Assembly: GCF_000004195.4 (NCBI RefSeq)
Contig: NC_030684.2
Span: forward strand, 110,709,429-110,773,428
DNA length: 64,000 nucleotides
DNA from: Xenopus tropicalis
Lineage: Eukaryota; Chordata; Amphibia; Anura; Pipidae
Direction of reading: 5' to 3'
Shown here: piece after piece, positions 1 through 13,335 of the stretch
Numbering within the stretch: the stretch's first letter is position 1
Layout: every line of letters begins with the position of its first letter
Translations under genes and position numbers: made by a program
The notes under the pieces: generated by a model
Databases searched by the model: none
What the model was told of the DNA's origin: nothing
Seen by the model: the letters and a program-made list of their open reading frames with translations, nothing else

Positions 1-330
1 GGGAGAGATGGTGCCTATAGTAGCAGTGGGGGGATAATAGCCTCTGGGAAGGGACTGTGACTGTGGGATAGCAGGTATAGTAGGGAGAGATGGTGCCTAT
101 AGTAGCAGTGGGGGGATAATAGCCTCTGGGAAGGGACTGTGGCTGTGGGAAAGCAGGTATAGTATGGAGAGATGGTGCCTATAGTAGCAGTGGGATAATA
201 GCCTCTGGGAAGGGACTGTGGCTGTGGGATAGCAGGTATAGTATGGAGAGATGGTGCCTATAGTAGTAGTGGGATAATAGCCTCTGGGAAGGGACTGTGG
301 CTGTGGGATAGCAGGTATAGTAGGGAGAGT
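1..330. repeat. minisatellite, about 4 copies of a 79-82 bp unit
   Basis: Four head-to-tail copies of a G-rich unit start at about 1, 83, 165 and 244, followed by a short partial copy at 323. Copies differ by small indels, such as the length of a G run after GCAGT. The array is cut by the window edge, so its full size is unknown. The open frame on the - strand here only reflects the repeat and does not look like a gene. Confidence 0.9.
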
Positions 331-2160
331 CTTTAAGCAAAACATTAAGTATGTAAGAAAGTAAACATATAATTGGTTGCTATGGTTAAGTAGATCCTTC
401 GCACATTTTTGCCTGCTGTTGCATTATGCCCATAGTCTGTAATCATAATGGGGCAGGGACCTGCTGTGCATGAACAATTCTATGTATAGCACTGCATATA
501 ATATGTATTACCCTATTAGAATAAAGATAGTAAGAATAAAAATCTAAGCACGAATTAAAGAAATTAATGATTCCGTTTTTTTCCCTGTACATCACAGTGC
601 TATTTTATGATTCTCTGAATGCAAATGAAAGCTACTAATATTAATAAGTACCAGCCTAATACCAAAATGACACAAATTCAATTTTGTGCAGAAAAAAAAA
701 CAAAAATGAAAAAAAAATGCCTATCTATATATTTAAACATAATAGCTTTAGTGGCTAATTAAATAGTACTCAGCTAGAGAGCTATATGAACACAAAGGTG
801 ATATTAATAGGTAGCAGCTATTGATTGGGTGGGTAAAAGGAAAAACAAGTTAGCAGTATCAACAGGCAGAGACTGGAGCTTTCATTAGACATGGAAAGTG
901 AGCGTCACGCACTTATTATCAGTGAGGACAGCTGTACTAATGAACAAGGAGCCTGTTTGAAGAATTAATCTCTTCTAAATGTCATTCTGATTCATCTTTA
1001 CAATAAAGACTTCTGCAAGATACTCAGTGAGTTTCAAAAAAAAAAAAAAAGTCCATGTCAAAAGCTAAAGCATTAACCCTTCTCTCTGCCAAGACTGGTA
1101 CTCTGGCAGCAAACGTGCAACATTTCCGGTGTGGTACCAAATGTATAGAATTCATTCAACATTTTTCATGAAAAGGTGCTTAAATAGCAGCATTTTTGTC
1201 AAACACCCAGACACTACATTTCATATTGCAGTGGGCATAGGAGTCACAGGGCATGGAGATATTTCTGTCTTTATTTTTTTATACCCACTGTGCCAATGGG
1301 GGGAGGAATAGTCCCTTCTGCCTGCTCTTCTAACTTTTACAATGTATGTGCCTTTATCAGATCACAGGTTTCTAAGCAACACTGATGTTGTTGAATTTTT
1401 TGCTTTTCAAGTGCAAATTCGTGACTAACTTCATTCACATTCAAATTAAGGTGCCAACCAGCAGGCACTCCAACTAAAAATTGTTTCACTTTCAGCAAGT
1501 CTTTTATTGCTATAAAGCATTTTTAGAGGGTCTGATAAATATCCTGCCCAACCCAAAAGTATAAGACCAGTTCCAAAGTAGCAGTGACTCCCATTGCAAT
1601 GGGCATAGCATATGATATGGCACTAAGGCAGGCTGGCACCGGTGTGAGGGGAAAGCCCAAGCAGGAGAGCTGTATTTGATGACTGCATGATTTTTATGCT
1701 GCTTCAATCTTCAAACATCTTTCGAAATAGATGTTGTGTGCTGATCTGGTCACATGCCTAAAATACTGTAAAAATAAATTCTTCCTTTCAAAAATATAAC
1801 ATGAATTTAACATTTATCTGTAATTTCTCTAATGTAAATGCACCAGGATGTCAGCTTCATCTCTATTGCAACAGCTGCAGGAAGATGGTGAGTTCCAAAA
1901 CACACCATAAGACCCAGAGACCATATTCAACATCCTAGGGCGAGACCGATCATTACTGATATAGCAGGCAGTCATTTCCATTTGCTCTGTTCCATGATGT
2001 ACTCCTTCATTCTACTACAAAATGGAGTGAATTTGATTTACATTAATATATTCTTTGTATATATTACATATAGATATTGTTTGTATGCTTAGCTCTATGG
2101 CACTTCATTTTATTCATATTCATATTGGCACTCTCTAAAGCCATGTGGGAGACAATATAA
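331..2160. other. intergenic stretch, nothing recognised
   Basis: AT-rich DNA with an A-run near 1037-1051. I see no long open frame, no splice-flanked conserved exon and no clear terminal inverted repeat pair. Confidence 0.5.
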
Positions 2161-2410
2161 TACAGGTATAGGATCTACAGTATTATATGGAATGCTTGGG
2201 ACCTGTCATTTTCCAGATAAGTGATCATTCTGAAATTTGGATCACTATATTCTGAAATTTTGAATCATTTAAACATTAAATAAACCAATAGGATTCTTTT
2301 GCCACCAATATGGATTCATGCAGCTTAGTTACAATCAAGTACAAGCTACTGGTTTATTATTGAAATGAAAATTAAGGTTAAATATCTGAATTATTTGCTA
2401 AAAAAAGACT
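2161..2410. mobile_element. partial MITE, 'ACAGGTATAGGATC' family (half copy)
   Basis: Begins ACAGGTATAGGATCTACAG and carries internal blocks shared with two other copies in the window: an AATGCTTGGGACCTG-type block, an AATAAACCAATAGGATTC block and a CAAGCTACTG block. The other copies are at 6593-6885 and 56635-56945. The second terminal inverted repeat is missing, so this is a truncated copy. Confidence 0.65.
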
Positions 2411-2873
2411 CTTCTGTGATTTACTCACAGGACTGGGACTACTGTTCATGTTTTCTTCTGCTGAGGCAAACAATAAGGCACAAAAAGAGCCACTGCTATG
2501 TACATTTCCAGTTAGGCAGAGAAACAATGCCCTGTGCATATGATAATGCATAATTAGAACAAAAGCTAAATAGTATTTTTACATAGCATCATACTTATGT
2601 TTCCCTTTTATTCCCACTGTCTGTGGCTTCCTAGGTCCCATGGAGTAACTGTAACAAATTTAACGTGAGATGAAATGACCAGTGGTGCCTTATAAGCTGG
2701 TCAGGACCCAGTCACTCATAAATTGTCCTATAAAAGAAGTGTTATTTGTTAATCACATTAAGTTGGCCATACATCTAAAGATTGACTCATTCGGCAAGGT
2801 GATCTTTCCCCTACATGGTCACCAAAATGCAGACTGTAGGGAGAGGACAGTATCAACGAGCCGATGCGGTACT

Positions 2874-3129
2874 TAAGGTCCCCATGCATGGGCCGACTAT
2901 AGCTGCCGATATCTGTCCCTTGGACAGATTTGGCAGCTAATCGGCCCGTGTATGGGCAGAACAGAGCTGCCTGGCCGACCGATATCTGGCCTGAAACGAT
3001 CGGATTATTTTTTTTTAAAGTTACTTGCTACCCGATATCGCCCACCCGTAGGTGGGGATATCGGGTGAAGATCCGCTCGCTTGGCGACATCGCCAAGCGA
3101 GCGGATCTTATAGTGTATGGGCACCTTTA
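2874..3129. mobile_element. MITE with 'AAAGGTGCCCATACAC' type ends
   Basis: The left end AAGGTCCCCATGCATGGGCC pairs with the inverted right end GTGTATGGGCACCTTTA. Several inner palindromes (for example CCGATATCGCCCACC against GGTGGGGATATCGG) add hairpins. The ends resemble those of the larger element at 24770-25426. Short open frames inside it on both strands reflect the palindromes. Confidence 0.75.
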
Positions 3130-5145
3130 CTCCCTGATGGGAACTTCTAATAGTCTGAAAACCTTTGGACTGTTTTGGAAAAAATAGACTTAGATGGCTG
3201 CACTGCATGAACCTACTGAAGGGCCTCCTTACCTACAGTACATGGCATTACCATTACATGCATATCTTTTATATGCAGGGTTCCCTTATATCTCCAGGAA
3301 TTTAACACCAAGCACCAACAGTGTATTTTTATATAAATTGAGGTCACTTCTGTATCTTGATATTGCCTATTTCTGGTCTTCTTTGCATGGTTTGTGTATA
3401 GTGTGATAAAAATAACAGAGAGCTAAATAAATCAAAGTATTTCTGAAGATTTCTTAAAGCATAGTTTCCAATATTTTGTTCCAAAAATGGCATAATCAGC
3501 ATTGCTTCTGGCAGATAACATATGTAAGCAAGGTTACCCTGAGCTTAGACACATTTCTTTCAAGAGATATAACATCGTTATCATAACAATGATAAACACA
3601 CTCCTGGAGTTTCCTGCTGGCACTTTCCAAAATGACTACATCTTACTTCATAGATAGAAAAACAAATATTATACCAGCTGTAAGGGACTGGACTAAAAAC
3701 AGCCCATATTCCTGGAAAGCAACCAAGGATAACAAAAAAACACATTTGAATCATCTATTCCTAAACAACTCTAACAGTGAAAAATGAATGTCTATAGAAG
3801 CAAACATAGTCACAATTAATACCAGGGGAAGCAATCATATGGTCACTCTCATTTAGCAAGAAAATACCGCTATGACTTCTGTTTCATTCGCATTAGTATG
3901 CATGTTCAGGACCTATTTTCTCAGGAAATATAATTAAATACCTCCTTAATCTACATTATCTTACCTTACAGCAGTTCATATAAATAGTTCCATTTATTAA
4001 TGTGATAATAGGTGTTTGGTGTCCTAAGTTTGACCCAACACTTTCTTGCTCCAGTCACATTGCTCACAGGTTGGCCTGGCAGTAAATATGAATTTTTTTG
4101 GCATTAAGGAAATAGGTTATTCCCTAAAATATAACAGTGTGTTATTATGATCATGATTTATAATACTGTCCATAGCAATGAATATTTCTCATATACTGTA
4201 ATTTTATTAAGAAAAAAATATATGTTGCTTTCCTTATCATGGTTTCTGTGACCAACCCCCCTCCCTTGCAATACGTATATTATACCATTAGCTCAGATTT
4301 ATTTTCCAGTCTAAGTGGAAATGAAAGTTAAAAAATACTGATTAAAATCAAAGCATTTTAAAGGCCTGATTACTCAGTAATTATGCTTCATGTTAATGTT
4401 ATTGGTTTCCATTCACAGTATATATGTATTTTTTTTATCTAATTAGTGGGTTAATTGTAGGGAAGTGCTGGCTGATATGGAGTTTGCTCCATTTCTAATA
4501 ACCTGTAGGGAGCAATTACCAGGTATCAGTTATGAGCTTACTACTTGATTGGTATAGGTTACGGAAAGGAGAAGATTCCACGAGGTATATTAAATAAAAT
4601 CTGTAAAAACTCAACAGTACATTAAAGGGGCCAGGAGGACAGCCCTGATTCTACAGCATGAGAGGCAGATAAACCAAAGAAAAAAACCCCTTAGCCTATG
4701 ACTAAGTTCTGTCTATAGCACTAATTGTGTAAGGGAGCAAGTATTCATTTGTTTCAAAGAAACAACATTTTAATGGTACAAGCCTGTACTGGAGTTAGTC
4801 CTTCAGAGAGCCTGCCAGATATTTCCTTTGGAATAGATTACTGGATGTAAAGCAAACATTGTACCTGTTTCCATTACCTCATTCATTTGTTAAGGTAACA
4901 TTTGAGGCACCTAACACCTTTATTAATAACACCTAACACGTATTGTTATTATTTAATTATCTTGAAAAGTTCACAATTCAGTGCAATTGTAGAAAGGCAG
5001 ACATCCAGAAAGAGCCATTTAGTATAATGGCCTAGAGCAGAATAAGCTATAAATACACCTCAGTGCAATTACAATTATTGTATATTGAATTAAGGAAACA
5101 TATGCCTGGACACAACTGCAATGCCTGACCTTGGGGATGAGGTTG
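3130..5145. other. intergenic stretch, nothing recognised
   Basis: AT-rich sequence without a supported exon, RNA gene or complete inverted-repeat element. Confidence 0.45.
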
Positions 5146-5560
5146 TTAAAGGAACAGTAACATCAAAAAATTAAAGTGTTTTAAAGTAATTAAAATATAA
5201 TGTGCTATTGCTCTGAAAAAAACTGGTGTTTTTGCTACAGAAAAGCTACTATATAAATAAGCTGCTGTGTAGCCATGGGGGCAGCCATTCAAGCTGGAAA
5301 AAAGGAGCAAAGGCACAGGTTACATAGCAGATAACTAGTAGATAAGCCCCATATTATGGGGGTTTATCTGTTATCTGCTAAGTAACATGTGCCTTTTCTC
5401 CTTTGAATGGCTGCCCCCATGGCTACACAGCAGCTAACTTATATAAACTATAGTAGTCTTTCTGAGGCAAACACACCAGTTGTAGCAATGCAGGGCAACA
5501 GTACATTATATTGTAATTACTTTTATACACTTTAATTTTTTTGTGTTACTGTTCCTTTAA
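5146..5560. mobile_element. T2/Kolobok-like MITE, complete copy
   Basis: Starts TTAAAGGAACAGTAAC and ends with its inverted match GTTACTGTTCCTTTAA. TTAAAGG ends with a TTAA target are typical of the Xenopus T2 family, related to Kolobok transposons. The element is almost palindromic throughout (CATGGGGGCAGCCATTC on the left, its complement on the right). A nearly identical copy lies at 30948-31361, and end fragments are at 24429-24532 and 52465-52616. It has no coding capacity and would depend on a transposase supplied elsewhere. Confidence 0.85.
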
Positions 5561-6592
5561 CAAGGAAATGTAAAGTGTATGTCCAAGCAGGTTTTCAAAA
5601 TGAACTACTATTGTTTTGAGAGAAAAGGGAGATTTTTCCTCACTTACTGCTTATAATTCAACCTGAGGGCACAAAGCACCATAATATACTACAAACATGG
5701 GCAGTATGGGCTGAATGATTAGCTGATAATTAAAGGGTGTGGGCTCCTTCTTTGAGATAGAGTGCAAGGCATGTAGCAGACACAACATTCCCTGCAGTTC
5801 CAGTTTCATTTATTTAATAGTTTCCCACACCAAACACCCTGGATACACTTATTAAGGTATGTGGTGACATACTGACACAAAAAAAACTACTCTTTAAAAT
5901 GTGAATGTATATGAAAAGTTACCTATAGGTCATGTTGACCACTTTTCACTGATAGGGCTGCTTCTGTAAGAAATTGTTAATTGAAGTTCCTAAGGCTAAT
6001 GCCACACAATGCATTTTGGCAACCCGAAAAATGCTTGCCGAGAATATGCGTCATACACTCCTACCTGTGCCTGCACCCGAATGAATGGAATATGCTCGGG
6101 TGCAGGCACATGTAGCCAATATCCACATAATAATGTAAGAAAATGCAGTCTTGCATTTTTATTTCAGCAACAAATATTGCCCTTTTACATCTTTTACCTT
6201 GAACCACCGTTTAGTGATGGCCTGTGTGCCCCCTCAGAGATCACCTGAAATAATGCAGCTCTAACTGTAACAGGAAGTAGCGTAAAAGACAGAAGTTTGT
6301 CCATTCATTGGCTAATGTGGCCTTGCATGTATGTGTGCCTTGGTTTGTTTGTGTGCAATGTAAATCATATGAACCCAGGAGGGTGGCCCTTAGTATTTAA
6401 AATGGCAATTTCCTATTTAGCATTACCCCCGATTCGACGGAAACTCAAACCTGCCTGATTGAGATCGACCAATTTAAGCCAAATTTCGGTCAGGTAGGCC
6501 TGTCGGGGGTGCCCATAAATGTGTATCCGACCTTTAGGTTGGCTGTGCTCAGCCTTAGGTGCATGTAAGAGCAAGCAGTCCACCGTACAACT

Positions 6593-6885
6593 ACAGATAT
6601 AGGATCCGTTATCTGGACACGCATTATACAGACCATCTCCCATAGACTCAATTTTAATCAAATAAATCACATTTTTAAAAAATATTTCATTTTTCTTGGT
6701 ATTAATTACACAGTAGCTTGTGCTTGAGCTCTAGTAAGATATAATTTATCCGTATTGGTGGCAAAACAATCCTACTGGCTTTATATAATGTTTAAAATAT
6801 TTAAGCTATGGTGATATAAACTACTGAAAGATCCCTTATCCGGAAAACCCCAGGTCCCAAGCATTCTGGATAACAGGTCTGATAG
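6593..6885. mobile_element. MITE, 'ACAGATATAGGATCCG' family, full-length copy
   Basis: Both ends are present: ACAGATATAGGATCCGTTAT on the left and a right part with CCCTTATCCGGAAAACCCC, TTCTGGATAACAGGTCTGAT. Inner blocks such as CATCTCCCATAGACTC are shared with the copy at 56635-56945. No coding capacity. Confidence 0.75.
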
Positions 6886-8371
6886 CTATACTAGAATAAT
6901 TCTAAAAACTGGCACACCCTTGCCTAATAAAAGGAAAACATACCCATAGCTAGTTTTGAAGCAATATCATTCTTAAAATCTAGCACAGATTTTCAAACCT
7001 GAGCACATATTTGTAATACTACAAGGATGCAGAAACTGGAATTCTATGACATGCAGCTTGTCTTAACCTTGTTTTTTGTTTTTATTAACTTTTGATTTTT
7101 GTGTGACTATCTGTTTGCAATGGGGTACAAAAAACCTAGGTTGTTTTTCATAGCCCTAACTAAGATGTTAGGATATGTTAGGATATATAAAAGAAACAAT
7201 GAAGAAGAAAACATATTAATTCTCATATTTCTCAAATATGTGATTTTATGAAAATAGAATTTGACGTTTTAGTTTCGTATCTTCCTAAGGGCAATGGTAG
7301 GAAACCTTGAATTACTTTAGAAAATGAAGCGCTCGTTAAGTTCAAACTGGAGACTTTAAAGATCCAATAACTTAACCAAGTGACAGCTTTATTTGCACAG
7401 CGTGTATCACGCACAGTAATCAGACCTGTTTTCTGCCATTTCCAGAAATGATGTAGGGGCGTATTTAAATACACCCCTGCTTACAGCAGCCTGTTGCCGG
7501 AATCCACAGATTGCCAGTCCGGGCCTGCCAGAAAGGGATACTGCCATAGGGAAATGTAACAGTCTCCTGGATTTGATAATTCTTTACTACTGCAATTTAC
7601 CCTGCAAATTGTTATCAGTACCCCCCTCCATCAGTTGATGTGAACAGAGTCTCGTCTGTTCAGCCTGGCCATAGATAAATGGAGGAATAACAAAATAATG
7701 GCTTTCTTCTAAACACTCTGTCCTTCATCCTGCACCACCTCAAGAACAATGTTAATTTGTCCTTCTTTTTGGGGCCTGTCTATAAAGAATTCTATAAATT
7801 ACCTTACTTATACTAAAACAGCAGGAACTGAAGGCCAGTTACCAGTGACATATTTTCATTATAATTGTATGTAGTTGCCTTTGGCAACAGTGTGATATTT
7901 GACAAATAAGTAATTTCCCTAAATATATTTTATATATTTTTCAACTCATCATGTCATGTTTGATTTAGGTTAAATCTTCAGACTTTAGTAATTTATTTGT
8001 TAAGTACTATAATACAATGTAATGTGTATGTGTATATATTGTGTTTTGGAGAGGTTGGAAATGGCCACCCTAGCTCTTTCTAAAACCTATCTTGAAGGTG
8101 CCATATGTCTATGGTCTGTTTTGGACTAAATAGCATGTGTCACTAGAAACCATCCTAAATTTTAGCGAGTGAAAAACAGGCCACAACTGCCCATTCTGTC
8201 TCCCATTAAATTTAAAAGGAATCTAAATTTTAAAAAAATGTAATAATATAAACATATTTGGCATTAGTCTCTGAAAATGTTTACAATTTACATTTATTTT
8301 CTATTTTTTGCAGTTTAGATAGAAGCAGATTTAGACAGTTTCTTACTGCTAGGCAGGCTTCAGCTCAGCAG
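6886..8371. other. intergenic stretch, nothing recognised
   Basis: AT-rich DNA with no supported gene. Short open frames here lack any family resemblance I recognise. Confidence 0.4.
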
Positions 8372-8741
8372 CTACCATACCTCCCAACTGTCCCAATTTT
8401 CATGGGATAGTCCTGATTTTAACAGCTCAGCTTGCAGTCCTGGATTCTTACTGAGAAGTCCCTCATTTCCCTTTGATCTTCTGCACTGAAAGCTGCAAAA
8501 GATACAAAGTTTCCCAAACTTAATTAGATAAGTAGGATTTTGGCAGAAAATCCAGAAAACTTAACAAGCCACACATGCACTTAGATACAACTGTAATTAA
8601 TAAGCTAAACAGGTCCCTTGGGGGAACTGAGAACCGAGACACCCCCCAAAATGTGTTCAAACTTTACATAACCTGCCAAATTTTGTAAAATGGCAGGTTT
8701 AATTACTCTTTACACTTTTCAAATGTTGGGAGGTATGGTAG
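8372..8741. mobile_element. MITE with 'CTACCATACCTCCCAAC' ends
   Basis: Left end CTACCATACCTCCCAACTGT and right end GTTGGGAGGTATGGTAG are inverted repeats of about 17 bp enclosing about 370 bp of non-coding DNA. Both tips are intact. Confidence 0.8.
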
Positions 8742-8997
8742 GGTTGCCACCGGGCCAGTATTTCACGGGCCTAGCCAGGCCAGTTGCAGGTAAATTTGTA
8801 ATTGCCTTTTACTCACTAAAAGAGTTAGCAGAGCTCTCCCTAGAAATGGCCACCTAAGGTGACCCCTGATGTCATAGGATCGACCATTTCCCACCCTAAT
8901 GACACCATCAAGCAGTGCTTCCCTCTGCAGGCTGGCAAAAGTAGTTTAGAAAAGTGGCAACTTAAGTCACTTTGAGGACCCAGAATGTCAGTGACTC

Positions 8998-9185
8998 TAA
9001 GGGGCCTATTTATTATACTGTGTAAAATAAACTTCAGGAAATAACTGTGTTAATTAAAGATTCATGCTGTTACTTTACATAAGTTCCAGCGGAAGAAAAA
9101 AGTGTAAACAAAATGACGTCGATTTTATGCAATGTGTGGCGAATTTTGACGCTGTTTTTCCACAGAATAGTAAATCTGCCCCTTA
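8998..9185. mobile_element. short MITE with 'TAAGGGGC' ends
   Basis: TAAGGGGCCTATTTATTATA at the left pairs with TAGTAAATCTGCCCCTTA at the right, with further pairing inward (CTGTGTAAAA against TTTTCCACAG). The element at 44808-45071 has similar ends. Confidence 0.7.
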
Positions 9186-9210
9186 CTGTTGATGCACTTC
9201 CTGGATTCAT

Positions 9211-9790
9211 TTAAAGGAGAAGGAAAGGTAAAAACTAAGTAAGTTTTATCAGAAAAGTCTATGTAAATACAGCCATAAGTTCTCTTTCAAAAGAAACAGG
9301 ATTTCTGGTCTCTTTGTTTTCCTGTGCCAGCATCTGTGTAGCTCTCTCCTCTCTCCTGCTCCCCCCTCCCTCAAGAATGCTAAGAATTCATGCCAATCAG
9401 CAGGAAGCTTCCTTATAGTCTTGGTCTTGGTGCAGGAGCGAGGCATTATGGGAATTTTCTTTACAGAGCTGGGTGGTTTTTTTTTCCTATGAAGCTTCTG
9501 ATCATCTGAACAGGTGAAATATGGGGAGACTTAAGGGCACTATTGAGAGAACTGAAGGTATGCCTGCAGCTTGAGATTAACTCTTTATTAGCTAAAGGAG
9601 CTAAAGTAAAAAAATAAAATCCCCTTACTTGGCAGGACAGAAGCACAATCTATACTTCTAATTGGAGAAGCCTCTTGCATAATATAAAGGGGATGTTTAC
9701 CTTAAAATTATCTTTTAGTTGTAGGCAATTACATTCTAAAACAATTTGCAGCTGGTCTTTGTGGTAACAGTTCCATTTTTGAGGTAGTAG
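9211..9790. mobile_element. degenerate T2-like MITE fragments
   Basis: A TTAAAGGAGAAGGAAAGGTA end at 9211 and a second AAAGGGGATGTTTACC block at about 9685 look like two broken T2-type ends. A clean right terminus cannot be placed, so the boundaries are approximate. Confidence 0.45.
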
Positions 9791-9800
9791 TTGATAGACA

Positions 9801-10540
9801 CTAGGGGGCCGATTCATTAAAACATGAGTTCAAATCCCGAATGGGACGAATTCGGACTGGATACGATAATTTCTGAAGATCACAAAAATCATGAAAATGC
9901 TTACGAAAAAATCGTATTAGTCACAATAATATTGTATTGGTGATTCGAAAGTCGATCTGAACGATCGTAAAATGCAGGAAAATCTTTCCGACTTTGATCC
10001 TTCTGTGCATGATTTTGGAAGCCTCCCATAGGAATCAATGGCACTCTGCAGCTCCAACCCGGCCCAAGGAAAGTCTCCCATAGGGCTCAATGGCACTCTG
10101 CAGCTCCAACCCGGCCCAAGCAAAGTCTCCCATAGGGCTCAATGGCACTCTGCAGCTCCAACCTGGCCCAAGGAAAGTCTCCCATAGGGCTCAATGGCAC
10201 TCTGCAGCTCCAACCCGGCCCAAGGAAAGTCTCCCATAGGGCTCAATGGCACTCTGCAGCTCCAACCCGGCCCAAGGAAAGTCTCCCATAGGGCTCAATG
10301 GCACTCTGCAGCTCCAACCCGGCCCAAAGAAAGTCTCCCATAGGGCTCAATGGCACTCTGCAGCTCCAACCCGGCCCAAGGAAAGTCTCCCATAGGGCTC
10401 AATGGCACTCTGCAGCTCCAACCTGGCCCAAGCAAAGTCACGATAACGAAGCTTGAATGAATCCGAAACTTTCATGCTCAGCGCGACAATACGATTTTGA
10501 CGCATTCAGAGCGTTCGTGCATTCATAAATCTCCCCCTAG
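9801..10540. mobile_element. MITE carrying an internal 52-bp tandem array
   Basis: Ends CTAGGGGGCCGATTCATTAA and (inverted) CATTCATAAATCTCCCCCTAG enclose 740 bp. The flanks contain AT-rich arms with CGAT/TCG motifs. The middle, 10018-10432, is a tandem array listed separately. Array and element share one pair of ends, so the array expanded inside the element. Confidence 0.8.
10018..10432. repeat. 52-bp tandem repeat, 8 copies
   Basis: Unit begins GAAAGTCTCCCATAGGGCTC. Starts are at 10018, 10069, 10121, 10173, 10225, 10277, 10329 and 10381. The first copy is 51 bp and most diverged; the other seven are nearly identical, which suggests recent expansion. Confidence 0.95.
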
Positions 10541-13030
10541 GAGAAGTGCGAATCTAAATAGAAAGATAATTTATTTAAAAATTATTTTGACTCCTTTAAG
10601 TAAAGGGTTACCAACAAACCCGTGGCATATTGCTATGAAGACATATACACCACTACAAATTCAGCCATAAAGACGTTTGATGGCATTGCGTCCTGAACAG
10701 GAAGCCATATAAATGAGATAAGTGGGCACTAGTTGTGAGTGGGTAGTGGGTTTTGGACAGCCATAGCACAGGACCCAACAACAAGCCAGTCTCAGCTGTG
10801 CAATTTGTTGTTTTTTCTTAAATCTAAACTGGCAGCAATTGGCATATAGATGTGGGAATGACATGCTTATACCACCTACACAGAGCATTCACACACAAAG
10901 CATTCAGAAAAATAAACATAATGGCTTTAGAGCGTTTCTAGTGAATCACAGCACAGAACAGTTTGATTAAGCCAAAACTGAATGGCTCTTTTTATTCCTT
11001 CCCAGCCTGCATCTTATCTCTGTCCCACACTACAGCCTGTTGTGCTTCCTGCTCAAGGGCTGATTACCTGCAATCTGCTCTTCTATCTGCAGGGGCTAGG
11101 AGAAAGTCAGGGCAGATGTCACAGCCTGTCTGCCTGTGTCACATCCTGTGCAGGATGCTGTTTCACTAGCCACCAATGGAGTAGTCAGTTTGTTTCAAAA
11201 CAGGATGGCTTTTGTCATATTATTACTCCCAGAGTCGCCTTGGGAAACCAGATTAAATTGCCATTAGTGGAATCTTGGGGAGTAACTTGGAATGTTTGTC
11301 TACCTTATCTCCTTGGGTGGCATGAGTAAATGTCCAGGCCACCCCGCCCCTCTGCTAGCAGAAGTGTATACAACACATGGAAAGGACACATAAAGAAGTG
11401 ACATTGACAGTTATTACCCACAGTACCTATGCAGCGTTAGACTGGAAGGAATAGGCATTATCAGGACCTGGGAAACCTGGAGCAGATATGAAATCTTGTA
11501 GACAAATGCCAGCCAGGAGTGGTATTGCTACCGGGAAATAGCTCAGGGCCAGGTGAGATACATTTGGGGGGAATGTAATAAAAATATGCACAATGCCAAA
11601 TATTATTCCTTGGTGGAAATTTAATGCAGATTTTGTGAACCCGTGAAAGTATCATGTGTCCTACATTTGCTAGTGGGAAAAAAAAGTTGTTATTTTTGCA
11701 GCAAAAAAAAAGCCACCTTCAAGCTGGTCTTCCATTTTATACATATTAAAAACCATTATTTTTCATATGAAAACGTTCCACAATTTGTATTGTTCAAAGT
11801 ATAGTGCAGAATTGTGGCCATGTGGGGAGTTGAGCCTGGCACAGTGGTGCCTTCTGATCAAAATAAATGCATTTTTGTGTTTGTGTGTTGGCAAATGTGG
11901 CTGACATTTAGGTACTACGTCACTTCTGGCGTGTGGCATTAATATGGCATTATTGTGTGATTCTTTTTCCCAAGTCTGCTGTGTGCTAGTGATAAAACCC
12001 GCTGTGGGAACCATGGAATTACAGTCACCTTGGTGGTAGCTCCAGGGTCCCCCAGCACCAGTACCTTTGTTAATAGGCACATTTGTAAATGACCCTTAAT
12101 ATCTATTCTTTATGTATTCTATCTTTTTTTGGTCAATTGGAAATATAGAGTCAGATATATATCTGTAACTATTTTCCTCTTGCTTTGTTTTTTTTATTAA
12201 TATGTTACTGATTCAGCTTGTATTTTCAGCTATCAGTAAGAAAACTTTACTGCTGCCTGGCCTTGGGCTTCATTCCCACCCTCCATAGCCCTCCTTTAGC
12301 ACCATAATCACTGCACAATTACCCATCACCAAAAGCTTAGTGCCTAAGGGTGTTTGTTCTGTTATTTGGAATGTAGCCAGAGTTTGCTCATAGCCTGTAC
12401 ACAGAGAAACCAGATTCCGTAAATGATATTAGCATAGGTATTCCCCTGTTGTGGGCACAGGAAGTACCTTTCAATGACCAGATTGCCTGTGCTAGTTTAA
12501 ATGTAGTCATTCTAGCAACTACAGAAAAGTTGTCGTATAGAATCTGGCTACAGTTATTAGCTGCAGGCAAGTTGCCCTTTGCATTTGACTTTGTAGCTCC
12601 AACAATTCAAAGTAGCAATTGTTATCCGATATGCTCGCCTGGAACTGCTAACAGTGACACTTGTTTGTGCCCAAGAAATGCTGAACATTAAATCTAAGTA
12701 GCTAAAGACTGGCCAGAATGGTTATTACAGCTCAGACTAATCAGAGTGCAGTTGTATTTACCATGTGCTTAGTATTTCCTAAACTTTTTTTAAGCAATCC
12801 TTCTTTTTGTCCCTTAATGAAAAAACAAAAAACTAAAGAGTTCCAAGCCCATGTTTGTTAACACCAAGAAAAGCAAAACCAAAGCAGCTCTTGTCTTGCT
12901 CTCTCAAGTGCAACAGATGGAATGCTGCTTAATTAATAACCCAAAGATGCCATGTGTCTGTTGCTTACTTTGAATTTTATATGGCTTAAAGCTACCCTGT
13001 CATGAAATAATTTCCTAGTTTTACATATTT
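10541..13030. other. intergenic stretch, no supported gene
   Basis: A 115-codon open frame at 10982-11329 has no recognised domain and no splice or conservation support, so it is not called. Otherwise nothing recognised. Confidence 0.4.
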
Positions 13031-13335
13031 TAAAGGGAAAGTTCACCTTTAAATAAACCTTTAAATAGTATGTTATAAATAGATGTATTCTAAGATATGT
13101 TTCTACTGGTCTTACTATGTTTTTTAATGATTACTCTTCCTATTCTTTCTCTTCCTGGCCTGCAACTAAAAATGCTATCTGGCTGTCTGGAGTCCAACCC
13201 TAATATGTAATAAAAGTCACTAAGTTTGCCCTGGAGCAGTAACCTATAGCAACCAATAAAATGTTTGCTTTTAAACAGGTGACCAGTAAATTCTACCTGC
13301 TGATTGGTTGCTATACTTTTATAATATAACCCCAA
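13031..13335. mobile_element. MITE fragments (T2-like end plus 'CAACCAATAAAATGTTTG' element)
   Basis: TTTTAAAGGGAAAGTTCACC at 13031 resembles a T2-type end. From about 13200 the AGCAGTAACCTATAGCAACC and GGTGACCAGTAAATTCTACC blocks match the element at 20505-20661. The latter copy lacks part of its right arm. Confidence 0.55.

Noticed and set aside
9828..9845. GTTCAAATCCCG resembling a tRNA B box
   Set aside because: It lies within the MITE at 9801-10540, with no A box at a suitable distance and no cloverleaf.
10018..10432. Regular direct repeats considered as a CRISPR array
   Set aside because: The whole 52-bp unit repeats without unique spacers, and the host is a vertebrate genome. It is an ordinary minisatellite.
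10982..11329. 115-codon + strand frame
   Set aside because: No family resemblance, no conserved motif and no splice partner. The length is within chance for an area poor in stops.
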